Shown one piece after another: positions 9,264-18,096 of a stretch of DNA of 64,000 nucleotides. The notes beneath the pieces were generated by a model that did not search any database, was not told the origin of the DNA, and worked only from the letters and a program-made list of their open reading frames with translations. Location of the stretch: contig JARGFP010000009.1 of the NCBI GenBank assembly GCA_029210585.1, forward strand, positions 1 to 64,000. The letters run 5' to 3'. Origin of the DNA: Bacteroidales bacterium. Lineage in GTDB: Bacteria > Bacteroidota > Bacteroidia > Bacteroidales > GCA-2748055. Made by a program: the position numbers and the translations under genes. Within the stretch, counting starts at the first letter, position 1, and each line of letters begins with the position of its first letter.

Positions 9264-9597
9264 TCGCATGCAGCTATTGACCCGTTCGTTCCGCAGAGTT
9301 CGTAAACCCGGTTCTTGCAAGCCCGTTATTAATTGAAATATCTTTGCTCAATAATGAGGATTTCGTTTGGCAGGGTGTGCTTCTCCAGTTTATTATTGGA
9401 TTGTCCCAAGCCGCTTCAGTAACCATTCCAAACCGCTTCAATATATATCCACCCCTGATCCGATATATATTACCAATAGTAATAACGAATGGTTGTCAGC
9501 TTTCAACTTGTTTAAAATCAGTCTCAATTAGTATGTATTTTGCTGTGAAATGTTCCTTTTTCAAAAAAATCGTTAGATTTAAGCTCAAATTCTGAAA
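9264..9597. other. AT-rich intergenic region before the trp leader
   Basis: This stretch of 334 bp contains no convincing gene. An open frame at 9344-9595 has no recognisable protein character. Two similar CCAAGCCGCTTCA/CCAAACCGCTTCA words lie at about 9407 and 9429. The promoter of the trp leader must lie near the right end; TATTTTG at 9536-9542 resembles a Bacteroidota -7 box but is one base short and has no well-spaced -33 partner. Confidence 0.5.
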
Positions 9598-9663
9598 ATG
9601 GAACGGAATACTCACAGGGTGATCTGGCGTTGGCGATGGCAATGGCACTGTCAAAGTGCCTGA
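9598..9663 (+). CDS. trpL: Tryptophan-rich leader peptide of trpB2 (attenuator peptide)
   Basis: A 21-codon open frame starts with ATG at 9598 and stops with TGA at 9661-9663. Codons 10, 12, 14 and 16 are all TGG, alternating with Arg, Arg and Gln (WRWRWQW). Four Trp in 21 codons is far above chance. It lies 117 bp before trpB2 and is followed by an antiterminator/terminator arrangement. The peptide is expected to act only as a sensor: when charged Trp-tRNA is scarce the ribosome stalls on the TGG run and transcription continues into trpB2. The logic is that of the enterobacterial trpL/trpE leader. Seen directly: codons, spacing and hairpins. Inferred: transcription of the region and ribosome stalling. 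Confidence 0.85.
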   Translation: MERNTHRVIWRWRWQWHCQSA

Positions 9664-9721
9664 TGATCTGTTGTATTCCTTGAATGTGTAATTTCATTTA
9701 AATTATATTCGGATCGTCGGG
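9659..9721 (+). promoter_or_regulatory. Antiterminator pairing of the trp attenuator
   Basis: Segment 9659-9670 (CCTGATGATCTG) can pair over 12 positions, G-U pairs included, with 9710-9721 (CGGATCGTCGGG). The right arm takes away the first three bases of the terminator stem that begins at 9719. The left arm straddles the leader stop codon, so a ribosome that finishes the peptide covers it and releases the terminator, while one stalled at the TGG codons leaves it free to pair. Confidence 0.7.
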
Positions 9722-9746
9722 GCTTGTGTACATAAGCCCCTTTTTT
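9719..9746 (+). terminator. Rho-independent terminator of the trp attenuator
   Basis: GGGGCTT (9719-9725) pairs with AAGCCCC (9734-9740), with one to two further pairs towards the loop, and is followed at once by six T residues (9741-9746). It lies between the leader stop and the trpB2 ATG at 9781, so it ends transcription early when the leader peptide is completed. Confidence 0.9.
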
Positions 9747-9780
9747 ATGTTGGATATATTCACCTGAAAAAATAGAAATC

Positions 9781-11157
9781 ATGCGTAAACAGACCAAGAT
9801 CACTCTTGATGAAAAGGAGATGCCACGACAGTGGTACAACATTGCTGCGGACCTTCCCGGAACAATGAATCCGCCGCTGGGACCTGACGGAAACCCCATC
9901 GGGCCGGAAATGCTGGCCCCGGTATTCCCTATGAACCTGATCGAACAGGAGGTAAGCCAGGAACGGTGGATCGATATACCTGAAAAAGTGCTTGAGATGC
10001 TGTATCTCTGGCGTCCCACACCGTTGGTACGGGCATACAATCTTGAAAAGGCCCTGGGAACTCCTGCCCGGATCTATTACAAGAACGAAAGCGTATCTCC
10101 TGCCGGGAGTCACAAGCCCAATACGGCGGTGGCACAGGCATATTACAACAAAGAATTTGGTATTAAAAAGCTGACTACCGAGACGGGTGCCGGACAGTGG
10201 GGGAGCGCACTGGCCTTCGCCACTTCCCTGCTGGGAATGGAATGCAAGGTATTCATGGTGCGGGTGAGCTTCGACCAGAAACCATTCAGGAAAATGATGA
10301 TGCGGACCTGGGGAGCCAATTGCATTGCAAGTCCGAGCATGGAAACCCAGGCAGGCAGGGACATTCTTGAAAAATACCCCGACACCCCCGGAAGCCTGGG
10401 TATTGCCATTTCGGAAGCCATTGAGGCGGCTGTAACGGATAAAACAGGTCAGACCAGGTATTCACTGGGAAGCGTACTGAACCACGTGATTCTCCACCAG
10501 ACCATCATCGGGCTGGAAACCAAAAAACAACTGGCCAAGATCGATGAGAAAAAAGTGGATGTGGTCATAGGTTGTGCCGGCGGCGGAAGCAACTTTGCCG
10601 GGCTGGCGTTCCCGTTTGTACTTGACAAGATCAACGGGGCCGAGATAGATGTGGTTGCCGTGGAGCCGGCCAGCTGTCCGACCCTCACCCGCGCACCGTT
10701 TGCCTATGACCATGGCGATGTGGCGAAAATGACGCCCCTGATGGCCATGCATACGCTGGGACATAATTTTATACCACCCCCTATACATGCCGGCGGATTG
10801 AGGTACCACGGGATCTCCCCGCTGATCAGTCATGCCGTGAACCACGACCTGATCAGACCGGAAGCAATCCACCAGATGGAATGCTATGATGCTGCAGTGA
10901 AGTTTGCACGCACCGAGGGAATCATTCCTGCCCCGGAAACCAGTCATGCCATTGCTTCCGCCATCCGCGAAGCCAACAAAGCCAAAGAGGAAGGGAAAGA
11001 GAAGGTGATCGTCTTCAATTTCAGTGGGCATGGTCTGATGGACCTGGTGGGATATGATAAATTCTTTAACGGCGAATTGTCGGATCACTCCCTCCCGGAA
11101 GAGGACCTGGCGAAATTCACGGAAATCCTGAAAGGGTACCCGGTGCCGACCAGGTAA
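9781..11157 (+). CDS. trpB: Tryptophan synthase beta-like protein TrpB2
   Basis: This is a PLP enzyme of 458 residues, the longer TrpB2 type rather than the roughly 400-residue TrpB1. It condenses indole, and perhaps other donors, with serine to give tryptophan. Lys112 in AGSHKPNTA forms the Schiff base, Glu134 in TETGAGQWG matches the catalytic Glu, and GCAGGGSNF is the PLP-phosphate loop. The N-terminal extension with [14 protein letters not shown] is characteristic of TrpB2. No trpA is adjacent, and TrpB2 proteins commonly work without tight TrpA partnership. The gene sits directly behind a Trp-codon leader and terminator, so it is expected to be switched on by tryptophan starvation, which supports a biosynthetic role. 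Confidence 0.92.
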   Translation: MRKQTKITLDEKEMPRQWYNIAADLPGTMNPPLGPDGNPIGPEMLAPVFPMNLIEQEVSQERWIDIPEKVLEMLYLWRPTPLVRAYNLEKALGTPARIYYKNESVSPAGSHKPNTAVAQAYYNKEFGIKKLTTETGAGQWGSALAFATSLLGMECKVFMVRVSFDQKPFRKMMMRTWGANCIASPSMETQAGRDILEKYPDTPGSLGIAISEAIEAAVTDKTGQTRYSLGSVLNHVILHQTIIGLETKKQLAKIDEKKVDVVIGCAGGGSNFAGLAFPFVLDKINGAEIDVVAVEPASCPTLTRAPFAYDHGDVAKMTPLMAMHTLGHNFIPPPIHAGGLRYHGISPLISHAVNHDLIRPEAIHQMECYDAAVKFARTEGIIPAPETSHAIASAIREANKAKEEGKEKVIVFNFSGHGLMDLVGYDKFFNGELSDHSLPEEDLAKFTEILKGYPVPTR

Positions 11158-11230
11158 TTTCAGCATGAAAACGGACCATCTTTGGTGGTGCGTGCCAAAA
11201 ATGCGCTTGTCGTCTTAGTTTCACTGAGGA

Positions 11231-11289
11231 CACAAACTACAACCTTTGCGTAGTATTGCGAAATGCTATACTGCGTAGAGGTTGTTGTG
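11231..11289. repeat. Long RNA-type hairpin between trpB2 and the decarboxylase gene
   Basis: Positions 11239-11256 can pair with 11268-11285 over 18 consecutive positions, three of them G-U, around an 11-nt loop that itself can close with GC pairs. After a small bulge, CACA (11231-11234) can pair with TGTG (11286-11289). The G-U pairs suggest an RNA structure rather than a protein-binding site. No T-tract follows, so it is not an ordinary terminator. It may be a processing or stability element, or part of the 5' leader of the decarboxylase transcript. Confidence 0.55.
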
Positions 11290-11410
11290 CGCAATTAAAA
11301 GGCTAAAGGTCGTCCACTATAATTATACCAGGCATACGTACTTGTTTTTGCATCCTTTTTTCGCTGCAATCAAATATTCCCCTAATTTTATAAAAAAATA
11401 TGCCACCGCT

Positions 11411-12841
11411 ATGATCGACGCAAAAGACTTCCGGAAACATGCCCATGATTTTGTCGACTGGATGGCCGACTACCTGGAACACGTGGAGGACCTTCCCGTG
11501 AAATCACAGGTGAAGCCCGGTGAAATATTCAGTCAGCTTCCCGATGCGCCACCTTCGGAAAGTGCGGATATCTCAGCCATCTTCAGTGATTTTAAACACA
11601 TCATCCTTCCGGGGATGACCCACTGGCAGAGTCCGAACTATTTTGCTTATTTCACCGCCAATTCCAGCTACCCATCGGTGCTCGCAGAGATGCTTACAGC
11701 AACCCTCGGGGCCCAGTGCATGGTATGGGAAACCTCCCCGGCAGCAGCAGAGCTGGAGGAGAAAGTGATGGCATGGCTGCGGGAGATGATCGGTCTGCCG
11801 GCAACGTTCGAGGGAGTGATCCAGGATACCGCTTCCACTGCAACGCTGGTTGCGTTTCTGACGGCCCGGGAGAAACATTCCGCATACAGGATCAATGAAA
11901 AAGGTTTCTCGGGGAACGAGCACTTCAGGATTTATTGCAGCACCGAGGCCCACTCGTCCATCGAAAAGGCGGTGAAGATGGCCGGTTTTGGCAGGGAAAA
12001 CCTGGTGAAGATCGAAACAGATGCGGTGCTTGCGATCCGTCCCGGCAAACTCAAAGAGGCGGTGGAGCAGGACCTCGCGAACGGGCATACCCCGCTGTGT
12101 GTGGTGGCTGCCCTGGGTACCACCGGCACTGTGGCGATCGACCCGCTGCAACCGGTTGCCGAAATCTGCATGAAGCACAACATCTGGCTCCATGTGGATG
12201 CCGCCTATGCCGGAACGGCACTGGTACTGCCGGAACAACGGTACATGATCGAAGGGATCGGGGATGTGGACAGCTTTGTATTCAATCCGCACAAGTGGAT
12301 GTTCACAAACTTCGACTGTTCGGCCTATTTTGTGAAGGATGTGGGGGCGTTGCTGAAAACCTTCGAAATCCTCCCCGAATACCTGAAGACCGGTACACGC
12401 GGCCAGGTGAATGACTACCGCGACTGGGGCGTGCAACTCGGCAGGCGGTTCCGTGCCCTGAAGCTCTGGTTCGTGATCCGCGATTACGGTATGGAAGGGA
12501 TCCGCAGCAAAGTAGGGGACCATATTACCTGGGCTGGGGAACTGGCAAAAGAAGTCCAGATGGAACCCGGGTTTACGCTACTTGAACCCCAACACCTCGG
12601 GGTGGTTTGTTTCCGATACACACCTGAGGGTGTTAAGGACCAGGAAGCGCTGAATGCCATCAACCAGCGGCTGATGCAGGCATTGAATGGTACGGGAAAA
12701 ATCTACCTGACACATACCAAAGTCGACGGGTACATCATCCTGCGCATAGTGGTCGGCCAGACCAGCGTCACCCGCGATCATGTGATGCAAGCCTGGAACC
12801 TGGTGAAAAAGATGGCTCCCGGAGCTCTGAAGCAGCCCTGA
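11411..12841 (+). CDS. Group II PLP-dependent aromatic L-amino acid decarboxylase
   Basis: This 476-residue enzyme follows the DOPA/tryptophan decarboxylase pattern through its whole length: HWQSPNYFAYF with SYPS, TSTATLVAFL, HVDAAYAGTA, the PLP lysine Lys295 in NPHKW, and a catalytic loop PEYLKT ending in QLGRRFRALKLWFV. Tyr324 occupies the position of Tyr332 of human DOPA decarboxylase. Its replacement by Phe marks aldehyde synthases, so decarboxylation is predicted. The likely products are tryptamine, tyramine or phenethylamine. The ATG at 11411 is chosen because the 43 in-frame codons upstream do not resemble the family. The gene lies 253 bp after trpB2 in the same direction with a large hairpin between, so tryptophan is an attractive substrate, though sequence alone does not prove it. 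Confidence 0.88.
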   Translation: MIDAKDFRKHAHDFVDWMADYLEHVEDLPVKSQVKPGEIFSQLPDAPPSESADISAIFSDFKHIILPGMTHWQSPNYFAYFTANSSYPSVLAEMLTATLGAQCMVWETSPAAAELEEKVMAWLREMIGLPATFEGVIQDTASTATLVAFLTAREKHSAYRINEKGFSGNEHFRIYCSTEAHSSIEKAVKMAGFGRENLVKIETDAVLAIRPGKLKEAVEQDLANGHTPLCVVAALGTTGTVAIDPLQPVAEICMKHNIWLHVDAAYAGTALVLPEQRYMIEGIGDVDSFVFNPHKWMFTNFDCSAYFVKDVGALLKTFEILPEYLKTGTRGQVNDYRDWGVQLGRRFRALKLWFVIRDYGMEGIRSKVGDHITWAGELAKEVQMEPGFTLLEPQHLGVVCFRYTPEGVKDQEALNAINQRLMQALNGTGKIYLTHTKVDGYIILRIVVGQTSVTRDHVMQAWNLVKKMAPGALKQP

Positions 12842-13038
12842 GGTGAATCTGGCACCGGGCAGTATCCTCCGCCCAGCATGCGCATAGAACTTATCTTTTC
12901 AATAGTGCGCTGTTACTCTTCCGGCCATTTATGCAAATGGAGCACATCTGTTGTATATCATTGATTTATAAAATCTTTACATATTTTTTGCAGTTTGTTG
13001 GTTAGTTGTATAACTTGTTGGCTCTAAATTCCCCGGCG

Positions 13039-14361
13039 ATGAAAAAAACAAGTCTGAAATGGTGTATATTGGCCGCCCTCGTGGTCTTGCCAGGTTGCCA
13101 GAAGCTTTTCAATAAACCCGATGATGTTGCAAAAATAGATATTACCGATGCGCGGTACCTGGGTGTGGATGCATCTGCGAATTTTCAGGAGGGTGCTACG
13201 AACAGCCTGGTGAAGATCAAAAAAGGAGATGCCCTTGACAATTGGCAAACGGTTGATTTTCTCGACAGCGAGGAGAATTTTCTTGGTGAGGATTTCATTT
13301 ATGCCGATGCCTGGTCCATTCACCCGGCCTCTGAGGATTTTTCAATCATCGCCGGCGAATTCAGGTTCAATGTGAAAGGGGAAGAGCAACGGCACTTCGG
13401 ACTGGTAGTGAACAATCATACCGGGGAGATCTTCGGACTGGGAGATCGTTATTGGCCGGAACCCCCGTATGGACTGCAGGGAGCGTATTACTACCAGACC
13501 GATGGAGAGGGGAATATCTATTATGTTAAAAGCGACCTTTACCGCATACTGGTCAACGATGGTGAACAACTCCAGCTTGAAATCTATATGGATGGCGCTG
13601 CAGGTATTTTTGACCAGCGCTACCTGGTGGATCAGCAGGGCAATGTTTATTTTCAGCAAGGCGGCCGGGTGAAGATGCATTCAGGAGGGATCGCCGAAAC
13701 CAATATGCATTTTATTGCCGTGAACGGTGCAGATGGCAAGTGTTATGGATTCAGACAGGACTGGGAAGATATGGAAATCCCGGAAAATGTTTACGTGATG
13801 CAGCTTGAAGTGAAGGACGGGGAATTCGTGGCCACGAAAATAACCGATGACGGTTTTTATTTTGAAGGAGGAACCCACCAGGCATATCAATACATGGACA
13901 CTGACAAGCAGTGGAACGTGATCATTGCAAACGGTTACCTGGTTCCCGACCGGAATTTCGGAACGGAATGGTGCATGGGTGTCATTGTGGATGAAGCGTC
14001 CCATGCGTTAATCCCTATTTTAACCGATGCTTCCGTCTATTTACAGCCGATGGGAATTGAAGGAGCCTACCTGTGGGTGGAAAGGAGCGCGGATCAGTAC
14101 GCGGCACTGAACCTTTCTTCATTGGAGGTCGACACCACCAGGAATGTTGCACATATCACCGAATCCATTGTGTTTGATTTGCCAGCTGAATTTGATAGTG
14201 GCGGGGCAACATTCCATTATGGAGGAGCCGGACTCAATATTTCAGGCTTCAACCTGGCAACCGAAACGAAATATAAAGGTAAGATCACCATTGAGAACGG
14301 GGTGGAGTTTTACGAGACAGACAGTGTTCCTTACCTGGAAACACTCACCCGCATTCAATAG
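13039..14361 (+). CDS. Hypothetical lipoprotein with propeller-like repeats
   Basis: This protein has 440 residues from the ATG at 13039. The N-terminus is a lipoprotein signal (MKKTSLKWCILAALVVLPGC) with Cys20 as lipidation site; 11 codons upstream in frame are not needed. The rest lacks Cys-rich or catalytic motifs but shows short strand repeats such as DGEGNIYYVKSDLYRI, DQQGNVYFQQGG and NGADGKCYGF, which suggests a beta-propeller lipoprotein on the periplasmic or outer face. Its stop overlaps by 7 bp the 3' end of the convergent esterase/GH43 gene. I do not recognise a named family; the position between aromatic-amino-acid and glycan genes gives no clear function. Confidence 0.65.
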   Translation: MKKTSLKWCILAALVVLPGCQKLFNKPDDVAKIDITDARYLGVDASANFQEGATNSLVKIKKGDALDNWQTVDFLDSEENFLGEDFIYADAWSIHPASEDFSIIAGEFRFNVKGEEQRHFGLVVNNHTGEIFGLGDRYWPEPPYGLQGAYYYQTDGEGNIYYVKSDLYRILVNDGEQLQLEIYMDGAAGIFDQRYLVDQQGNVYFQQGGRVKMHSGGIAETNMHFIAVNGADGKCYGFRQDWEDMEIPENVYVMQLEVKDGEFVATKITDDGFYFEGGTHQAYQYMDTDKQWNVIIANGYLVPDRNFGTEWCMGVIVDEASHALIPILTDASVYLQPMGIEGAYLWVERSADQYAALNLSSLEVDTTRNVAHITESIVFDLPAEFDSGGATFHYGGAGLNISGFNLATETKYKGKITIENGVEFYETDSVPYLETLTRIQ

Positions 14362-17300
14362 TCACCCGGCCCTGCCCTGAACCAGTCAAAATCAACATAT
14401 CCTCCCGTTTCCCTGGTGGCATAATTAAACAGGCAGAATTTGTTACCGGTGAATACAGTCAGGTTGAACTGCATGTTGAGCTGATTTCCAAGTTGTCGGA
14501 ATTCTTGGTTATCAGTGCTGTAAAAGAAGGTAGCCTTACTGGTGGCATAATCAGCTTTTGCTTGCAGGTAAAGGATGGAATCAGGTTCAATCGTTGCATT
14601 ATGATCCCCGCCTGTTGTATTCTTCCCGTTCGCTGCATTCTTCCCGAAGGTTGTGTTTTTCCACGCTTCTGAAAATTCTAAGGCTGTCGAATCCACCACC
14701 TGCCCGTTGTTAACCATGATCACATGATGCTGGTCGCCGGATTTCCTGATCCCAATATACGCATAAGGGTCCTGGAATACGGCGAGCCCTGCAATGTCAC
14801 CGTTTTTCATGTGACGTATATCAAGCCGTGTGACCGCATTTGAAGTAACACTTTTAGAATAGTAAGCAAAAATTCTTTGCGTTAGCGTATTACGTGCCAT
14901 GCGTAATGACCCTGCAATGCTAACGGTATGCAACCTTAAATGACCCGGACGCTCACTAAGTGACCATTTTTCATCTGAGGGATTATGGTTCCAGCCCCAT
15001 TGCATCCCAAGCCTGGTGTCAGAAAATTCATCCGATGTTTGTAAGGCGGTGACAGCCCAGGTTCTTCCGACATCCGGTTTCGGATAGGTTCCCACCCCTT
15101 TACCATCCACACCCACCATCGGCCACCCGTCGATCCAGGTAACAGGTTGCAGGGTAGGGAACCTGCCAAAGGCACCACCGTCCTGGAAAATCACCGACCA
15201 CCATTCCCCGCCTGGTGTCTCTACCAAAGCGCCCTGGTGAATGCCGGATCCAAGGTTGCCGTTGTCGCGGATCACGATCTTTTGTTCATAGGGACCGTAA
15301 ATATTCCTGGACCGAAGTGCCACCTGGAAACCGTCGAAACCGCCGTAAGTACAATACAGATAGTAGTACCCATCAATCTTGTATACATGCGCACCTTCAA
15401 GTCCTCCCCTGATATCACCTGAGAAGACGAGCACATCCTCATCGATTGCTTCCAGGTCCGGGTTCAATTCTGTAATGTAAATATCATTGTACCCGTGGGC
15501 CACATAAATGCTGCCGTCGTCGTCGAAGAAGAGTCCCGGATCATAAAATCCACGCGGGAGCTTCCTGATCTTCCAGGGACCGGCAGGGTCTGCTGCAGTA
15601 CATACAAATCCTCCTTCATCCAGGGTAATAAACAAAAGATAATATGTTCCCTCATGGTACTTCATACTGGTGGCCCACTGACCATGACCGTAGCGATCGC
15701 AGCCATCCAGGTCATAGCACTTACTGAAATCCATGCGCGGTACGGCATTGCTGCAGTATTCCCAGTTCACAAGATCGTAGGACTTGAGAACGGTGACCCC
15801 GGGGAAAATGAACATGGTGGTGGAGACAAAGTAATAGACAGAGTCTACGCGGATCACATCGGGATCGGGAAAATCGGCATAGATCACCGGGTTGGTATAG
15901 GTCCCGTCGCCATTGTCACTCTGCAGCTGCGGTCCTGTTAGCTGCGGTCCTGTTAGTTGTGGTTCTGTCAGCTGCGGTCCTGTCAGTTGCAGTCCTGTCA
16001 GCTGCAGTTCTGTCAGCTGCGGTCCTGCTTTAAATGGCGATGCAGGCAGTCCCTCCCTGTTATAGAGGTTGGCCCCTTCAGGATTGTCTGCCCAGGCGTA
16101 ACGCACAGCAACAGGATGCTTTACCTTCCTGCTCCACACGACAACATGGTCTCCCCTGATCCTGGCTTTTGCCCGGACATATGTACCGTCTTTCCCGGTA
16201 ACAAAGAAATGTTGCAAACGCTTTCCTCCATTTGCCACCAGTCCGCCGCCTTTATTCCTGAAGGAGAGCATCACTCGCTTTCCCTTGATTTGTGCAGATT
16301 CCACGATCGGGCCTGCAGGAACGACGGAACGATCTCCGTATGCAATCCATTTTGCTGTCAGGGCCAGTCGTTCACCCACATCTTTCTTGTTCGGGGGATG
16401 GATGTCATTCCATTCCCCGAGATCAATATTGACAGATAAGCCTGTATTTTCCACTGATTTGTGCACCATCAATTGCGCATGACGAAGTTCGGCCCAGTTG
16501 CTTTCCGTTGTCTCTTCCCGCGCCTCCAGGTAGTTAGGGATCTGTGCGATAAGAAAGGGGAAAGCACCCTGCCCGCGCTTGGCCCGCCAGTCATGGATGA
16601 GCGCGGTCAGCAATTCCCGGTATTCTCCAGGCCTGCTTTCGTTCGATTCTCCCTGGTACCACGCAACACCCTTTATCATGTATGGATTGGAGGGGGCGAT
16701 CATCCCGTTGTACAACCCGGTAGGCTTCCATTGTACGAACGTCTGCCTGGGTGTGGGAGGCATCCTGCAACCCACTTTGTAATGCCATTCTCCGCGGAGG
16801 TCCATCTCCCCGTTTTCAGTCAGGATCCGGTAAGGCTTGTCCGGGACAAATCCACCTTTCCCCGAGTTATTGATTACCCGTATCACGATTACATTTTTAC
16901 CCGGCCTGAGTACCCCGCCGGGGATAGCATACTTTCGCTGCGGATACTGGTAGGAGGTGGTGCCCACAAATTGACCGTTGATAAATACCGAATCGGCATC
17001 TACGATCCTTCCCAGTTGTATCCAGGCTTCTTCGCCTGTGCGTTCCGCAGGAATTTCCACCGTTTTTCTGAACCATACGGATCCATGCTGATCCTCGTCA
17101 CCCTGGTCTTCCCAGTATTCCGGCACCTGCATTTTTTTCCAACCTGAATGATCCAGCTGCGGATCTTTCCAGTTGGGTTCCAGTTGTAAACCAGGGTCCG
17201 CCTTATCCAGGTTCCGGTACCATGCACGGATCGCTTTCTGCTCATTGTATTGCTGTTTCCTGACAAAGGGTTCATCCGAATATTTCTCTGCTTCTGCGAG

Positions 17301-17948
17301 GTATTCCGGGAATGCTACGAGTGCTTCGCGGCTCATCCACGATTCGGCCGGGCTGCCGCCAATGGATGCATTGATGATCCCAATGGGAACGTCATAGGTT
17401 TCATGCAGTGATTTCGCAAAGAAATAGGCCACTGCTGAAAATGTGGAGAGGGACTCCGGTGCTGCTTCCACCCAGGAACCGGAGGGATAATCCTCAAGTG
17501 GCCCTGTGAAATTATACTGCTGCGGAACCAGGAACTGCCGGATCTTGCTGTTCCTGCTTGCTGCCATCTCTTTTGCATATATATCGGTGAGCCTGCTGAA
17601 CGGGTATTGCATGTTGGACTGCCCTGAGCAGAGCCACACATCGCCGAAAAGTATGTTTTCCAGCGTGACCTGGTTGCTGGCAGACAAATGCATCTGAAAT
17701 GGTCCTCCTGCAGGCTGTGGGGGCAATGTGACCTCCCATCTTCCATCCCTGTCTGCGGTTGTTGCGAGCGAATGACTCGTGAAGGTCACGCGAACCAACT
17801 CCCCCGGGGCGGCCCATCCCCAGATTCTGACGGGGGTATCTCGTTGAAGCACCATCCCGTCACCGACAAGGGCAGGAAGATGAAGCTGTCCGGTTGTTGT
17901 CTCTGTGACAGCCAGCAGGATGAAGAATAAGATTGATTTGAATCGCAT
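14355..17948 (-). CDS. Sialate-O-acetylesterase-like / GH43 fusion enzyme
   Basis: This is a bifunctional secreted protein of 1197 residues. After a signal peptide (1-20), residues 25-630 form an SGNH-type sialate-O-acetylesterase-like esterase: LCSGQSNMQYPF with Ser111, GVAWYQGESN, and DIHPPNKKDVGERL carrying the Asp/His pair. A galactose-binding jelly-roll insert occupies about 260-390. Residues 640-675 are a low-complexity linker of LTGPQ-like pentapeptides. Residues 680-1000 are a GH43 domain (YADFPDPDVI base Asp, GFYDPGLFFDDDG, GGLEGAHVYK acid Glu), and 1010-1195 a concanavalin-like beta-sandwich common on GH43 xylosidases. The pairing suggests one enzyme that removes acetyl groups and then xylose or arabinose from acetylated xylan. 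No T9SS signal was seen at the C-terminus, so it may stay in the periplasm. Confidence 0.85.
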   Translation of the reverse strand: MRFKSILFFILLAVTETTTGQLHLPALVGDGMVLQRDTPVRIWGWAAPGELVRVTFTSHSLATTADRDGRWEVTLPPQPAGGPFQMHLSASNQVTLENILFGDVWLCSGQSNMQYPFSRLTDIYAKEMAASRNSKIRQFLVPQQYNFTGPLEDYPSGSWVEAAPESLSTFSAVAYFFAKSLHETYDVPIGIINASIGGSPAESWMSREALVAFPEYLAEAEKYSDEPFVRKQQYNEQKAIRAWYRNLDKADPGLQLEPNWKDPQLDHSGWKKMQVPEYWEDQGDEDQHGSVWFRKTVEIPAERTGEEAWIQLGRIVDADSVFINGQFVGTTSYQYPQRKYAIPGGVLRPGKNVIVIRVINNSGKGGFVPDKPYRILTENGEMDLRGEWHYKVGCRMPPTPRQTFVQWKPTGLYNGMIAPSNPYMIKGVAWYQGESNESRPGEYRELLTALIHDWRAKRGQGAFPFLIAQIPNYLEAREETTESNWAELRHAQLMVHKSVENTGLSVNIDLGEWNDIHPPNKKDVGERLALTAKWIAYGDRSVVPAGPIVESAQIKGKRVMLSFRNKGGGLVANGGKRLQHFFVTGKDGTYVRAKARIRGDHVVVWSRKVKHPVAVRYAWADNPEGANLYNREGLPASPFKAGPQLTELQLTGLQLTGPQLTEPQLTGPQLTGPQLQSDNGDGTYTNPVIYADFPDPDVIRVDSVYYFVSTTMFIFPGVTVLKSYDLVNWEYCSNAVPRMDFSKCYDLDGCDRYGHGQWATSMKYHEGTYYLLFITLDEGGFVCTAADPAGPWKIRKLPRGFYDPGLFFDDDGSIYVAHGYNDIYITELNPDLEAIDEDVLVFSGDIRGGLEGAHVYKIDGYYYLYCTYGGFDGFQVALRSRNIYGPYEQKIVIRDNGNLGSGIHQGALVETPGGEWWSVIFQDGGAFGRFPTLQPVTWIDGWPMVGVDGKGVGTYPKPDVGRTWAVTALQTSDEFSDTRLGMQWGWNHNPSDEKWSLSERPGHLRLHTVSIAGSLRMARNTLTQRIFAYYSKSVTSNAVTRLDIRHMKNGDIAGLAVFQDPYAYIGIRKSGDQHHVIMVNNGQVVDSTALEFSEAWKNTTFGKNAANGKNTTGGDHNATIEPDSILYLQAKADYATSKATFFYSTDNQEFRQLGNQLNMQFNLTVFTGNKFCLFNYATRETGGYVDFDWFRAGPGDY
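15925..16029. repeat. Seven tandem 15-bp repeats encoding the inter-domain linker
   Basis: Units of 15 bp related to AGCTGCGGTCCTGTT follow each other from 15925 to 16029 with a few substitutions. On the minus strand they encode Leu-Thr-Gly/Glu-Pro/Leu-Gln pentapeptides between the esterase and GH43 domains. Each unit is five codons, so slippage changes linker length without breaking the frame. Confidence 0.9.
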
Positions 17949-18096
17949 TTGAGTGAAATTTACATATCCTGAGAATAAAGTTACCTGTTTGAAGCATCAA
18001 TATAAGTCAAATAGAACGTTAATCCACATGCTGCGCAACCTGATCCTGAAGATCAGAATGTAAAAACATGAGTGATATTTCATACTTTTGATTATT

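Noticed and set aside
9344-9595. 83-codon open frame before the trp leader
   Set aside because: Low-complexity AT-driven sequence with no ribosome-binding context or recognisable domain.
11200-11216. GTCGTCTTAG resembling the ECF -10 element
   Set aside because: No GTAAC-type -35 element at the required distance upstream.
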